Source of the DNA: JAAYDI01 sp052034005
GTDB lineage: Bacteria > Planctomycetota > Planctomycetia > Pirellulales > Pirellulaceae
DNA: 64,000 nucleotides
Assembly: GCA_052034005.1 (NCBI GenBank)
Contig: JBPOJB010000045.1
Coordinates: 3,462-67,461 of the forward strand
Reading direction: 5' to 3'
In this document: piece by piece, positions 35,547-44,644 of the stretch
Layout of the letters: each line of letters begins with the position of its first letter
How positions within the stretch are numbered: the first letter of the stretch is position 1
Notes under the pieces: model-generated
The model's database searches: none
Told to the model about the DNA's origin: nothing
What the model saw: the letters and a program-made list of their open reading frames with translations, nothing else
Position numbers and translations under genes: made by a program

Positions 35547-36863
35547 TCATTGTCCGGCGCGGATGGTCTCCAATCCATGGCTGCCGGGCCCGGTCTCGCT
35601 CCGCCGCAGCAGGAAGGAGAACACCAGCCCCAAGACGCTCAGCCCGGAGAAGATGTACATGCCCAGCGCATAGCCACCGGGGTTCGCCGCGCTGGCCCCC
35701 TGGTGCGTGTTGGCCCAGCCGATCAGACAGTTGATCGCGAAGAACCCGATCTGCTGGATCAACGACATCAACGCGTAGGCCGTGCCCAGCCGACGCTCCT
35801 CCACGATGTACGCGACCGAGGGCCACATCACGGCCGGGATGAGCGAGAATGCGATGCCCATCATCACCGAGGGGATCCACAGCGAGATGCTGCTGTTGAG
35901 CATGAGGAGATAGACCGGCATGAGCAGCGCGGAGCCGAAGAACATGAAGAGCGCGCGCCGGCCGACCTTGTCCACCAGCAGGCCGAACAGGGGCGTCGCA
36001 AACATGGCCGACAGCGGCAGGAGACCGGCAAAGAAGCCGGCCATGTGATTCGCGTCGCTCGCGACCAGGTCGGCGAAGTGGACATGCTGGAAGAACTTGT
36101 TCGCAAACGTGCGGAACGGGAAGATCGCCGAGTAGAACGTGAAGCACAGCCCGACGATGAACCAGTAGGATCGGCTGTAGTGGAGCATGCCCCTGCCGTA
36201 CTCCAGCTTGTCGATCGGGCCCGCGCTGCCGAGCGTATACTTGCGGGCCGCGTGGTCCTCCAGCCACCAGTAGACCGCCGCGCTCAATACGCCGATCGCG
36301 CCGGCGCCCACGGCGATCCACAGCGGGCCGCTCCAATTGGCGGGCGCATCCGAGCCGCCGGGATAGAAGACGTCGTGAGCCCAGGATGGCGAGTTGTCCG
36401 CACACACCGACGCCAGCCGCGCAATCAGCAGATTCACCCCGAATGCGAAACTCAGCTCCTTCCCCTTGAACCACCTGGCCAGCGAGACGGTTACGGCCAC
36501 GATCAGCGACTCGGCGCCCAGCCCCAACACCGTCCGGCCGGCCACCATCATCGTGAAACCGCGACTGATCGCCGCCAACCACGCGGCCGCCAGGCAGACC
36601 AGCGCATAGAGGAGGATCGCCTTCTTGGCGCCGATGCGGTCGATGATCAGGCCGCCGATGAGCAACGTGAGCACGGCCGCTACGCTGTAGCTGGCGTTGA
36701 GCCAGCCGATCTGCTCGTCGGTAAATCGCAGCTGCTGCTGGAAAATGTCCGTCAGCGGGTTGATACAGTCGTAGATGTAGTAGTTGCCGAACATGGGCAG
36801 GCTGATGACAGCCAACACCAGCCAGCGATATAGGCGCGGAGGCTCGGGTCGAAAGAATATCAT
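35547..36863 (-). CDS. MFS transporter
   Basis: A 438-residue inner-membrane protein with 12 predicted helices in two halves. The loop 2-3 motif GGLIIDRIGAKKAI and its counterpart FGLLVDKVGRRALF are the MFS signature. The RTVLGLGAESLIVAVTVSLARW helix is also typical. Overall it resembles the MFSD1-like branch. Its position directly upstream of the GH-A-like glycosidase, and near GH123-like and carbohydrate-binding proteins, suggests uptake of released sugars, which is an inference. ATG 36863 has AGGAA just upstream. Confidence 0.82.
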   Translation of the reverse strand: MIFFRPEPPRLYRWLVLAVISLPMFGNYYIYDCINPLTDIFQQQLRFTDEQIGWLNASYSVAAVLTLLIGGLIIDRIGAKKAILLYALVCLAAAWLAAISRGFTMMVAGRTVLGLGAESLIVAVTVSLARWFKGKELSFAFGVNLLIARLASVCADNSPSWAHDVFYPGGSDAPANWSGPLWIAVGAGAIGVLSAAVYWWLEDHAARKYTLGSAGPIDKLEYGRGMLHYSRSYWFIVGLCFTFYSAIFPFRTFANKFFQHVHFADLVASDANHMAGFFAGLLPLSAMFATPLFGLLVDKVGRRALFMFFGSALLMPVYLLMLNSSISLWIPSVMMGIAFSLIPAVMWPSVAYIVEERRLGTAYALMSLIQQIGFFAINCLIGWANTHQGASAANPGGYALGMYIFSGLSVLGLVFSFLLRRSETGPGSHGLETIRAGQ

Positions 36864-37066
36864 GCGTTCCTGAACTCACGTGGATGGATTCCACAAGACT
36901 ATCTGCAAGCCAGGGTGCAGTTCAAGACGTGATCGAGGGAGAAGGGCGGGCCGGGGAGTCGCCGGGAATCGCGTCCCAGGACGAACTGCGGCCCCTGCGT
37001 GAGACGCGGTCTGCCCGGCCGCGTCCCACGCGGGGTCACAAGCGGGTCCTGTGACGAGGCTGCGCC

Positions 37067-38719
37067 TCAGTTGAGGATTGCCTGGAGGTCCTTCTCCGGC
37101 GTGCTGATCGGCTTGATCGCGAACTTGTCGACCAGGATGTCCAGCACGTTGGGCGTGATGAACGCCGGCAAGCTCGGGCCGAGACGAATGTTCTTGATCC
37201 CCAGGTGGAGCAAGGCGAGCAGGACCGTGACAGCCTTCTGTTCGTACCAGCTCAACACGAGCGACAGCGGCAGTTCGTTGACGCCACATCCGAAGGCCTC
37301 GGCGAGCGCGCCGGCCACCTTGATCGCCGAATAGGCGTCGTTGCACTGGCCCATGTCGAGCAGGCGCGGGATGCCGCCGATGTCGCCGAACTCCAGCCGG
37401 TTGAACCGGAACTTGCCGCAGGCGAGCGTGAGGATCGCGCAATCCGGGGGAACCTGCCTGGCCAGCTCAGTGTAGTAGCTCCGGCCCGCCTTGCGACCGT
37501 CGCAGCCGCCGATGAGGAAGAAGTGGCGGAGGCTGCCCGCCCGGATCGCCTGGATGATCTGGTCGGCCACGCCCAGGACGGCCTGGTGGCCGAACCCGAC
37601 AAGGATCGTCTTGGCCGGCTCGTCTTCCGTGAACCCGGGCGCCGCCAGCGCGGCTTCGATGGCCGGCGAGAAGTCCCGATCCGGCCCGATGTGCGGCACG
37701 CCCGGCCAACCGACCAGGCCGGTGGTGAAGATCCGGTCGCGGTATCCGTCGCGGGGCTGTTGGATACAGTTGGTTGTCATGACGATCGCGCCGGGGAAGG
37801 CCTCGAACTCGCGGCGTTGATCCTGCCATGCTCCACCGTAGTTGCCGACCAGGTGCGGATACTTCTTGAGGCCCGGGTAGGCATGGCACGGCAGCATCTC
37901 GCCGTGCGTGTAGACGTTGATCCCCTTCCCCGCTGTTTGCTTGAGGATCTCGTGGAGGTCCTGAAGATCGTGCCCGGAGACCAACAGCGCCTTGCCCTTC
38001 ACGGGCGTGACCCGCACCTGGGTGGGTTCCGGATGCCCGTAGGCGCCGGTGTTGGCGGCGTCGAGCAGCTCCATCACCCGGATGCTCAATCCGCCCGCTT
38101 TGAGGGTCCAGGCCATCAGGTCGTCCAGCGTGGGCGCTTCGTGCGCCAGGAAGTCGAGGCAGGCGTGGAACTGGCTGAACACTTCCGCGTCGTCCGTGCC
38201 CAGAACGACGGCGTGGTCCATGTAGGCCGCCGCGCCTTTCAAGCCGTAGACGATCAGCTCCTGCAGCCCCACGACGTCTTCACCGTACCGGCCCTGCCGT
38301 ACGGGAATCGCCAGCTCGCGCCCCTGCGCCGCCAGGGCGTCGGTCGTGTCACCCGCCTCCCACGTGGCCGGGCCCGTCAGCTCCTCGGGCGGCCGCCCCG
38401 CGGCGGCGCAGGCGTCCTCGTAGAGCTTCCTCGCATCCGCGCGCACGGCAACGCCGCGGCCGATCAACGCTGTGAGGCGCTCGATGTCGAAATTCACATT
38501 GGTGACCGTGGTGAAGAGCGCCCGGATGACGAACAGATCGACATCGCGGCTGCGCTGGCCCAGCTGGGCCGCCCGATGAGCATACATCGAGATCCCCTTG
38601 GTCAGGTAGGTGAGCACGTCCTGTAGAGCGGCCGTAGTCTCGTCCTTGCCGCAGACTCCGACCTTCACGCACCCCGTTCCTTTCGCCACTTCCTCGCACT
38701 GATAACAAAACATGCTCAT
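37067..38719 (-). CDS. hcp: Hybrid cluster protein (class I type)
   Basis: A 550-residue cytosolic iron-sulfur protein known to reduce nitric oxide or hydroxylamine. The N-terminal motif is CYQCEE..TGC..GVC, that is CX2CX8CX5C, the class I pattern that holds a 4Fe-4S cluster in anaerobes. Ligands of the hybrid cluster are present: GHDLQDLHEIL, THGEMLPCH, TNCIQQP, GGCDGRK, LACGKFRFN and GQCNDAY. ATG 38719 follows AGGAGCGG. An FNR/CRP-type palindrome lies about 75 bases upstream (38794-38807), so induction by nitrosative stress or anoxia is likely. No partner reductase (hcr) is adjacent. Confidence 0.95.
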   Translation of the reverse strand: MSMFCYQCEEVAKGTGCVKVGVCGKDETTAALQDVLTYLTKGISMYAHRAAQLGQRSRDVDLFVIRALFTTVTNVNFDIERLTALIGRGVAVRADARKLYEDACAAAGRPPEELTGPATWEAGDTTDALAAQGRELAIPVRQGRYGEDVVGLQELIVYGLKGAAAYMDHAVVLGTDDAEVFSQFHACLDFLAHEAPTLDDLMAWTLKAGGLSIRVMELLDAANTGAYGHPEPTQVRVTPVKGKALLVSGHDLQDLHEILKQTAGKGINVYTHGEMLPCHAYPGLKKYPHLVGNYGGAWQDQRREFEAFPGAIVMTTNCIQQPRDGYRDRIFTTGLVGWPGVPHIGPDRDFSPAIEAALAAPGFTEDEPAKTILVGFGHQAVLGVADQIIQAIRAGSLRHFFLIGGCDGRKAGRSYYTELARQVPPDCAILTLACGKFRFNRLEFGDIGGIPRLLDMGQCNDAYSAIKVAGALAEAFGCGVNELPLSLVLSWYEQKAVTVLLALLHLGIKNIRLGPSLPAFITPNVLDILVDKFAIKPISTPEKDLQAILN

Positions 38720-38793
38720 GATCCGCTCCTGAAGAGGTTGCACTGGATGCTCATCATCAGGAGAGATTATCGCCCAGCGCGTCCCGGTTCACC

Positions 38794-38807
38794 TTGACGT
38801 ACATCAA
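38794..38807. promoter_or_regulatory. FNR/CRP-family (HcpR/Dnr-like) operator
   Basis: TTGACGTACATCAA is a near-perfect TTGAC-N4-GTCAA type palindrome with one mismatch between arms. Such sites are bound by HcpR, Dnr/Nnr and FNR proteins and are frequent in front of hcp genes. It sits centrally between hcp and the divergent phosphoesterase gene and could control either. Confidence 0.65.
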
Positions 38808-38858
38808 ATCCGCGGCCAGGATGTGCTATGATGGCCGGAAACACAGGAGGACAGTCTC

Positions 38859-40094
38859 ATGCCTAGCCGTCGTGACATGCTGCGTCTGATGTCCGCTTCG
38901 TCCCTGGCGTGGTTCGCCGCGCGCGCGCCCGGCCGAAATGCTTGGGGTTCCATGTCGGCCGAAGAGCCGCTGTTGATCGGGCCGGCGGTCGTGCAACAGC
39001 TCACGGCCGATGGTTTCGCCGTCAGCTTCGCCGTGTCGCAATTGGCGACCGGGTGGGTTGAGTGGGGACCGTCGCCCGAGCAGCTCGACCAGCGTGCGAT
39101 TGCCACGCGAGGCGGTCTGATCCAGGCGTCGGACCGCGCGTTGGTCGTGCCGGTGTCGCTGGGAAACCAGGGTGCGCCCGGGCGGCGGATCTTCTACCGT
39201 GTGGTGGCGCAGTCCTTGGAGTATGAGACGGCGTACAAGCTGCACCGGGGCGAGCCGGTTCCCGGGCCGATCTGCGATGTGGTGTTGCCGGACCCGGAGG
39301 CGGTCCGCGCGCGCGTCGCCGTGGTCAACGACACGCACGAACATGTGCCGACGGTGCAGGCCCTGGCCGAGCGGGTGGAAGCGGTCGAGCCGGACGTGCT
39401 GGTCTGGAACGGCGACACATGCGCGTCGGCGTTCGACACGCCGGCGGACCCGCCGCGCTGTCTGCTGACGCCCGATTGGGCGACCCACCGCGCGTTGATC
39501 TTCGCACCGGGCAATCATGACGTGCGCGGCGCGTGCGCGCGGGAGATCGGCAGCTGCCTCGCGCCCGGGCCCGACGCGGCGTTGCCGTACAACGTGGCGA
39601 GCCGCTACGGGCCACTCGCGCTGGTGACGTTGGACACGGGCGAAGACAAGCCCGACGCGCACCCGGTCTTCGGCGGCACGGCGGCATACGAGCCGTATCG
39701 GAGGCGGCAGGCCGCCTGGTTGCGCAGCGCTTTGCGCCGGCCCGACATCGCGGCCGCCCCATGGAAAGTCGTATTCTGCCACATCCCGTTGCGCGGCTTG
39801 CCGGGCCAGAACGACGGCCTGAGCCTGGAGGGCTATGCAGCCTGGTCGGGCGACGGGGCCAAGGCGTGGATGTCCGTGTTGCGCGAGGAGCGTGTCGCGC
39901 TGGTGGTCAGCGGGCACATGCACGCCGCCCGCCTGGACGAGCCGGCCGACGGGCAGCCGATGCAGGTGGTGGGCGGCGGGCCCAACCTCAAGAACGCCAC
40001 GTTGATCGTCTTGGATGTCGAGCGACAGAGGCTGGGCGTGACGGTCCAGGACATCGCGGGCAAGACGCTCATCGAACGCGAACTGACCGGTTAG
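38859..40094 (+). CDS. Tat-exported calcineurin-like metallophosphoesterase
   Basis: A 411-residue protein. SRRDMLRLMSASSLAWFAAR is a twin-arginine signal. A fibronectin III-like domain, as in purple acid phosphatases, spans about residues 40-145. The metallophosphoesterase core follows, with metal ligands in VVNDTHEH, WNGDTC, GNHDVRG, CHIPLRG and SGHMHAAR. The first motif reads NDTHEH where many relatives have GDxHG, but the D and H ligands remain. It probably hydrolyses phosphomono- or diesters outside the cytoplasm. AGGAGG precedes ATG 38859. It diverges from hcp and has no same-strand partner. Confidence 0.85.
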   Translation: MPSRRDMLRLMSASSLAWFAARAPGRNAWGSMSAEEPLLIGPAVVQQLTADGFAVSFAVSQLATGWVEWGPSPEQLDQRAIATRGGLIQASDRALVVPVSLGNQGAPGRRIFYRVVAQSLEYETAYKLHRGEPVPGPICDVVLPDPEAVRARVAVVNDTHEHVPTVQALAERVEAVEPDVLVWNGDTCASAFDTPADPPRCLLTPDWATHRALIFAPGNHDVRGACAREIGSCLAPGPDAALPYNVASRYGPLALVTLDTGEDKPDAHPVFGGTAAYEPYRRRQAAWLRSALRRPDIAAAPWKVVFCHIPLRGLPGQNDGLSLEGYAAWSGDGAKAWMSVLREERVALVVSGHMHAARLDEPADGQPMQVVGGGPNLKNATLIVLDVERQRLGVTVQDIAGKTLIERELTG

Positions 40095-40409
40095 CCGTGC
40101 ATAGTCCGGCGAAGCGAGCGTGTTACAGCTTACCCCGGCTGCCTGCCCGGATGGACACTGGGACAGGATGCGCGGGTTGTGCCGGATGCATCCATCCGCC
40201 TTGAGTGCCGGCCATGCCCGCTGTAGAGGTCGTGCGGGTCGTCGCGGTTCTCGTAGCGTTCGCGGTTGTGGCGCACCAGGGTCGAACTCTCAGCTTGTAA
40301 CGAGCGCGCTGTCGACAACCTCTATTGGTGCGTCAAGTGGGCGGACTCATGGATACGAGGAACCTCCGCAGGTTGTGGCCCCTGTGCAACCGGCAGCAAG
40401 CGATCGGCA
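40095..40409. other. Gene-free gap before the exopolysaccharide cluster
   Basis: This 315-bp gap contains no reading frame with a ribosome-binding site. The frame of the next gene is open upstream to 40266, but that part reads as non-coding sequence rich in Trp, Cys and Arg. I see no clear promoter or terminator in it. Confidence 0.45.
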
Positions 40410-42752
40410 ATGGAAGACCCCCACATCGAACCCAATCCGGGGCACGACGGATCCGAATCGGCAAGGCTCGGCAGCGTGCCGCACGCGCCGCACCTGGGCA
40501 ACGATGATTCGGCGTGGCGTGCGGCGGCCCATCGCGGCATCCCCGAACTCAGTGAGCTGGTGTTGGCGTGCCGACACCGCCTTCCGCTGACGCTTCTGAC
40601 GGGCGTCGTCGTCTCGGCGGCCCTGGCCGTGGCCGCCTGGTGGGTGATCGGCGCGTCCTACGAGGCGAAGAGCCTGGTGCGCGTGCGTGAACGTCAGGAC
40701 GCGGTGCTGGCCCCGCCGGCGCCGCGCGGCGAGAACCTTGCGTTCATGCAGGCCCAGCAGCAGATCGTGCTCTCGCCACCGGTCCTCGCGGCGGCGCTCC
40801 ACGACGAGCAGCTCAAGACCCTGGCCAGCCAGATCCCGGCCCACAACGCCGTGGAGTGGCTGCAGAAATCGCTGCACGTGGACATCCAATCGGGCGCGGA
40901 AGTGATGAGCATTGCCGCGCGGCATCCGGACGCGTGCGTGTCTCAAGCCCTCTGCAACGCGGCGACGCGCGCCTACCTGAGCGAAGTGGCGCGGAACTTG
41001 GAATCGGATCGGCAGCGGCGGTGCGCCGAGCTGGAACGGGCGGCGCGTCAGGCCGATGGGCAGCTCGGGCTCCTGTGGGCCGAGCTGAACCGGGTGGCGA
41101 GCGCCGTGGGGGCGGACAGCTCGCAGTCGTTGACGATCCGCGACGAGATCCAGTTGCAGGCGTACCGCGAATACGCTCAGCAACTGCGGCGAGCGCAGTT
41201 GCAGGGCAATGAACTGCAGAGTCTGCTGACCGAAGCGCAACTGCGGATGAGCGCGGAGGATGAATCGTGCGAGGTGTCGGTCGATCTGCAGTTGCGGAAC
41301 CATCCGGATGTCGTGGCCGTCGAGAATCGCCTGGCCGCCGTCGACGCGCGGATCGCACAGATGCGGGAGGTGGTCGCCCAGGACGATTCGCCCAAGCTGG
41401 CGCGACTCACTGAGCAGCGTGCACAGCTGGCGGCGGAGGTCGAGCAGGTGATGAGCGCCCTGCGGCCGGAGATGCGCGAGGTGGTGCGTATCCAGCGGCG
41501 GCGTGAGATGGAGGGCAGTGTGGCCCAGTTGCAGCAGCAGCTCGAACGTAACCAGGCCGAGAAGGACTATCTCCACGCACGCATGGCGGAGATCGATACG
41601 CAGGTGGTCCGCAGCGACAGCCGGACGGGCATCCAGCTGGAAATGGCGCGTCACGCGGTGGAGCGCCACACGCGGCTGGCCGACGCGCTGGCGAAGTCGC
41701 TCGAGGAGTTCAAGATCGAGAGTCGGTGCCAGGCGCGGGTGGCCCTGCTGAACTGGGCGCCGTTGCCGAGCCGCGCGGACCGCACCCGCCAGTGGAAGGC
41801 CGCGGGGAGCGCCGCCGGACTCGGCTGGCTGATCGCCATCGTCGGGATCGGAACGCTCGAATGGCGCAGCCGCCGCGTGCGGACGGGCAGCGACCTGCGC
41901 GCACGCTCCGCGCATCCACTGTTCGGAGCGCAGCCGGCCGCGAGAGACCTGACCCGCCGGGGACGAGGTCCCGTGTCCTCCGGGGAGCGCGAGGCGGCCG
42001 CGCGCTTGATCCTGTGTCGCAATTCGGGCGAACGCCCGCGGATCCCACACGTGATGGTGTCCAGCGCGTCGGGCGGCGAGCCACGGCACCTGGTGGCGCT
42101 CGAGTTGGCGCGCGCGCTGAGCGCTTTTCACTGCCGAACCCTGCTGATCGACTGCGATGCGACCGGCGGCGGCCTGACACGTAAACTCGGTGCCGATCGG
42201 CTGCCGGGCATGCTCCAGCTCGGCGCGACAGGCGTCGACGCGCGCTCGTATATTCTGTCTTCGACCGAAGCGAACCTGGACTTCCTGCCGGTCGGCACGA
42301 CGGGCCGGGCACCAGGCTGGATCGAGCCGGCGAGCCTGCGCGCCGCGCTGCACGCGCTGCGGTTCGATTACGATGCGATCGTGGTGCTCGGGCCGGCGAT
42401 CATGTCGTCAGCCGAGAGCCTGCTGCTGGCGTCCGTATGTGACCAGCTGCTGATGGCCGTGTTCCCGGGCACCAGCTACTGGCACGAACTGCTGGCGAGC
42501 GAACAGATGGCGAGCCAGGCGGGCATTGCCGTCTTCGGGTGCGTCTGGCACGCGGGGCCGCGTCGCGCGCAGCTTGGATTGGGCACCCGCCGCCAGGGCG
42601 CGCCGCGTCCCGCGTCGGAACAGGAAGATCCGACGGAAGCCGCGCTCCGCGCCGATCTGGCCGCGATGCACCGCGAGTTCGGTGCAGCTGCTGCGTCACC
42701 TGCTGCCGAGAATACCATCCAGAGCACTGACCACACGGAATGCACTCCATGA
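40410..42752 (+). CDS. Wzc-like chain-length protein with degenerate kinase domain
   Basis: About 780 residues. It has two membrane segments (PLTLLTGVVVSAALAVAAWWVIG near residue 60, and AAGSAAGLGWLIAIVGIG near 465) around a long helical coiled-coil periplasmic region. This is the layout of polysaccharide co-polymerases of the Wzc/GumC type. The C-terminal half has the BY-kinase fold but has lost its active site. Walker A reads SSASGGEPRH without the GK[ST] triplet. Walker A' keeps LLIDCD. The Walker B position reads IVVLGPA instead of an acidic IID-type motif, and no Tyr cluster ends the protein. It probably controls chain length without autophosphorylation. The start is uncertain. The stop overlaps the next gene by ATGA. 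Confidence 0.8.
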   Translation: MEDPHIEPNPGHDGSESARLGSVPHAPHLGNDDSAWRAAAHRGIPELSELVLACRHRLPLTLLTGVVVSAALAVAAWWVIGASYEAKSLVRVRERQDAVLAPPAPRGENLAFMQAQQQIVLSPPVLAAALHDEQLKTLASQIPAHNAVEWLQKSLHVDIQSGAEVMSIAARHPDACVSQALCNAATRAYLSEVARNLESDRQRRCAELERAARQADGQLGLLWAELNRVASAVGADSSQSLTIRDEIQLQAYREYAQQLRRAQLQGNELQSLLTEAQLRMSAEDESCEVSVDLQLRNHPDVVAVENRLAAVDARIAQMREVVAQDDSPKLARLTEQRAQLAAEVEQVMSALRPEMREVVRIQRRREMEGSVAQLQQQLERNQAEKDYLHARMAEIDTQVVRSDSRTGIQLEMARHAVERHTRLADALAKSLEEFKIESRCQARVALLNWAPLPSRADRTRQWKAAGSAAGLGWLIAIVGIGTLEWRSRRVRTGSDLRARSAHPLFGAQPAARDLTRRGRGPVSSGEREAAARLILCRNSGERPRIPHVMVSSASGGEPRHLVALELARALSAFHCRTLLIDCDATGGGLTRKLGADRLPGMLQLGATGVDARSYILSSTEANLDFLPVGTTGRAPGWIEPASLRAALHALRFDYDAIVVLGPAIMSSAESLLLASVCDQLLMAVFPGTSYWHELLASEQMASQAGIAVFGCVWHAGPRRAQLGLGTRRQGAPRPASEQEDPTEAALRADLAAMHREFGAAAASPAAENTIQSTDHTECTP

Positions 42753-43597
42753 GCAACCTGCGTGAAGCGTCCGGCTATTTCGCGGTCAAATCAGTCGTCG
42801 ATCGCCTGATCACCGCGTTGCTCATGATCGTGGCGCTGCCGCTGATGGCGCTGGTCGCCTTGGCGATCGTCCTGTGCGACGGCCGGCCGGTGTTCTATCG
42901 CCAGACGCGCGTGGGCAGGAACGGGCGCGTGTTTCGGATCTGGAAATTCCGCACGATGTGCCGGCATGCGGAGCGCGCGACGGGCGTCGTATGGAGCAGC
43001 GAGGGCGACCCGCGCGTCACTGCGCTCGGGCACTGGCTCCGCTGCGCGCACCTCGACGAGCTGCCCCAGTTCTTCAACGTGCTGCGCGGCGACATGAATC
43101 TGATCGGCCCGCGTCCCGAGCGGCCGGAGTTCGTGCGCGAGCTGCTGTTGGCCCTGCCCGGCTACATCGAGCGGCTCAGCGTCAGGCCGGGCATTACGGG
43201 CCTGGCCCAGCTGCGGTTCGGCTACGACCAGTCGCTGGCGGACGTGAAGCGCAAAACGCTGCTCGACGCCCACTACATCCGCCACGCCAGCCTGCTGATG
43301 GATGCCGGTATCCTGCTCAGGACGATCCCCTACGTGACGAGACAGGTGTTCCGCAAGGCGCGGGCGGTCTGGACCGGGCGCCCCGCAGCCGACACGCGCG
43401 ACCCGGTCGCGCTGTCCACGGGCGGCGCGGTGCACCACAAACGCCGGCGCGGGTCGGCATTGCCGATCGAGCTGAGGCCTCACATCGCGCTCCTGCCGGA
43501 TCCGTCCGTGGAATGCCGCGCGGCCCACGCCGGCTCGGGCCCGTGGCCCGATCCGTTCATCATGGATGTCAGCGCCACGCAAGGCGGTCGAAATTAG
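42749..43597 (+). CDS. Phosphoglycosyl transferase (WcaJ/PssY-type sugar transferase)
   Basis: A 282-residue monotopic inner-membrane enzyme that moves a sugar-1-phosphate from a UDP-sugar to undecaprenyl phosphate, the first step in repeat-unit synthesis. Seen are the re-entrant membrane helix (RLITALLMIVALPLMALVAL), the KFRTM motif, the catalytic DE pair in HLDELPQFFNVLRGDM, and NLIGPRPERPEF. The ATGA overlap with the Wzc-like gene gives translational coupling; ATG 42740 is an alternative start. About 60 extra C-terminal residues have no known motif. The 3' end overlaps the convergent deacetylase-like gene by 29 bp. Confidence 0.9.
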   Translation: MSNLREASGYFAVKSVVDRLITALLMIVALPLMALVALAIVLCDGRPVFYRQTRVGRNGRVFRIWKFRTMCRHAERATGVVWSSEGDPRVTALGHWLRCAHLDELPQFFNVLRGDMNLIGPRPERPEFVRELLLALPGYIERLSVRPGITGLAQLRFGYDQSLADVKRKTLLDAHYIRHASLLMDAGILLRTIPYVTRQVFRKARAVWTGRPAADTRDPVALSTGGAVHHKRRRGSALPIELRPHIALLPDPSVECRAAHAGSGPWPDPFIMDVSATQGGRN

Positions 43598-44633
43598 GCA
43601 CGGCCATGCCCTGTTCGGCCTGCATGACCAACTGGGCCATCTCCCGCGCTGTGACGTAGAAGAACTCGAACCCGCCGCGGCACGATGCCTCACGCAGCGC
43701 GTGGTGAAACTGCCGCATCGCCGGCCCGAGGAGCATCGATGCGTTGCTCTCCTTCGCGCCGTGCGTGTACAGCTTGATGAACGACCACTCCGGGCGGCCC
43801 CGGACCGAGACGCGGGCGCGCAGCCAGTCGGCCAGCCGCACGGCAGTCGGCGGGTACCGGTCGGTGAGCATGCCGTTCTCCAGGCGCGGCCGGCGCCCGA
43901 GTCCCGGGCGCGTGACGAGCAGCGGACCTTGGATCATCAGCAGCCCGTGCGGCGTGGGCGCGACCCCGACCGCCGCCGGCGTGCCCGTGTCGTGGGATTT
44001 CGGGCGCTGCGGATCGTCCACGGCGTAGTAGATGCGGTTGATCGTGCGCGTCTGTTCAGGACTGGGCGCGGCCGGCAGCGTGAAATCCGCGTAGCACCCG
44101 GTTTCACGCAGCACGGTCAGCTCGGCATTGACCCCGCACCAGCGCCCCTGGGGGTGCGAGTTGTCCAGCGCCCAGTTGCCATGGATGAACCCGTATCGGA
44201 TGCGGCCCGCCGGATCAGTGCTGAGCAGGCCGTGGCGGCGGTGGAGGAGCTCTACGGACGTGAGCAACAGGTCCTGCAAATGTGCCGCGTTGTCGTCCGC
44301 GTGATGCAGGTGTACTTCCACGTCTCCGTAACCCTGCTCGACGAGCTGGACCAGGCCGTCCAGCAACTCCGCGCGGTAGCTCTCGATCGGAAAGAAGAAC
44401 GTGTGTTGAGGCGTCCGGCCCCGCGAATCGCGTAACGATTCGACCGACGGACCGTATCCGGACACCCAGCGTGCCACCCGCTCCCGTTGCCGGGCCGGCG
44501 ACGCGCCGTGCAGGTCCGGCTCGAAGTGATCGGCCAGGCAGAGAAACAGATGCGTGGGGCGCGGCACGGCGCGCCAACCGGCCAGCGCGGCGCGTGCGAA
44601 CGTGCTCGGCGTCATGCCTCGTAACCGCCACAT
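43569..44633 (-). CDS. Polysaccharide deacetylase-like protein of the exopolysaccharide cluster
   Basis: About 354 residues, starting MWRLRGMTPSTF. The LCLADHFEPD opening, the HLHHADDNAAHLQDLL block and FIHGNWALDNS fit a glycoside hydrolase/deacetylase barrel with metal-binding Asp and His residues. It lacks the standard NodB motif, so it is assigned only to the superfamily. ATG 44633 is used because the frame further upstream lies inside the preceding glycosyltransferase gene. The start is 12 bp from the stop of that gene, so the two form an operon. It probably trims acetyl groups or sugars of the exported polymer. Confidence 0.6.
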   Translation of the reverse strand: MWRLRGMTPSTFARAALAGWRAVPRPTHLFLCLADHFEPDLHGASPARQRERVARWVSGYGPSVESLRDSRGRTPQHTFFFPIESYRAELLDGLVQLVEQGYGDVEVHLHHADDNAAHLQDLLLTSVELLHRRHGLLSTDPAGRIRYGFIHGNWALDNSHPQGRWCGVNAELTVLRETGCYADFTLPAAPSPEQTRTINRIYYAVDDPQRPKSHDTGTPAAVGVAPTPHGLLMIQGPLLVTRPGLGRRPRLENGMLTDRYPPTAVRLADWLRARVSVRGRPEWSFIKLYTHGAKESNASMLLGPAMRQFHHALREASCRGGFEFFYVTAREMAQLVMQAEQGMAVPNFDRLAWR

Positions 44634-44644
44634 GCCAACGCCGC

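Noticed and set aside
40260..40310. A GGGTCGAACTC stretch that looks like a tRNA T-loop.
   Set aside because: No matching acceptor stem, anticodon arm or D-arm could be built around it.
40266..40409. N-terminal extension of the Wzc-like protein.
   Set aside because: The extension has no domain similarity and unusual Trp/Cys/Arg content; the ATG at 40410 fits the usual cytosolic N-terminus better.
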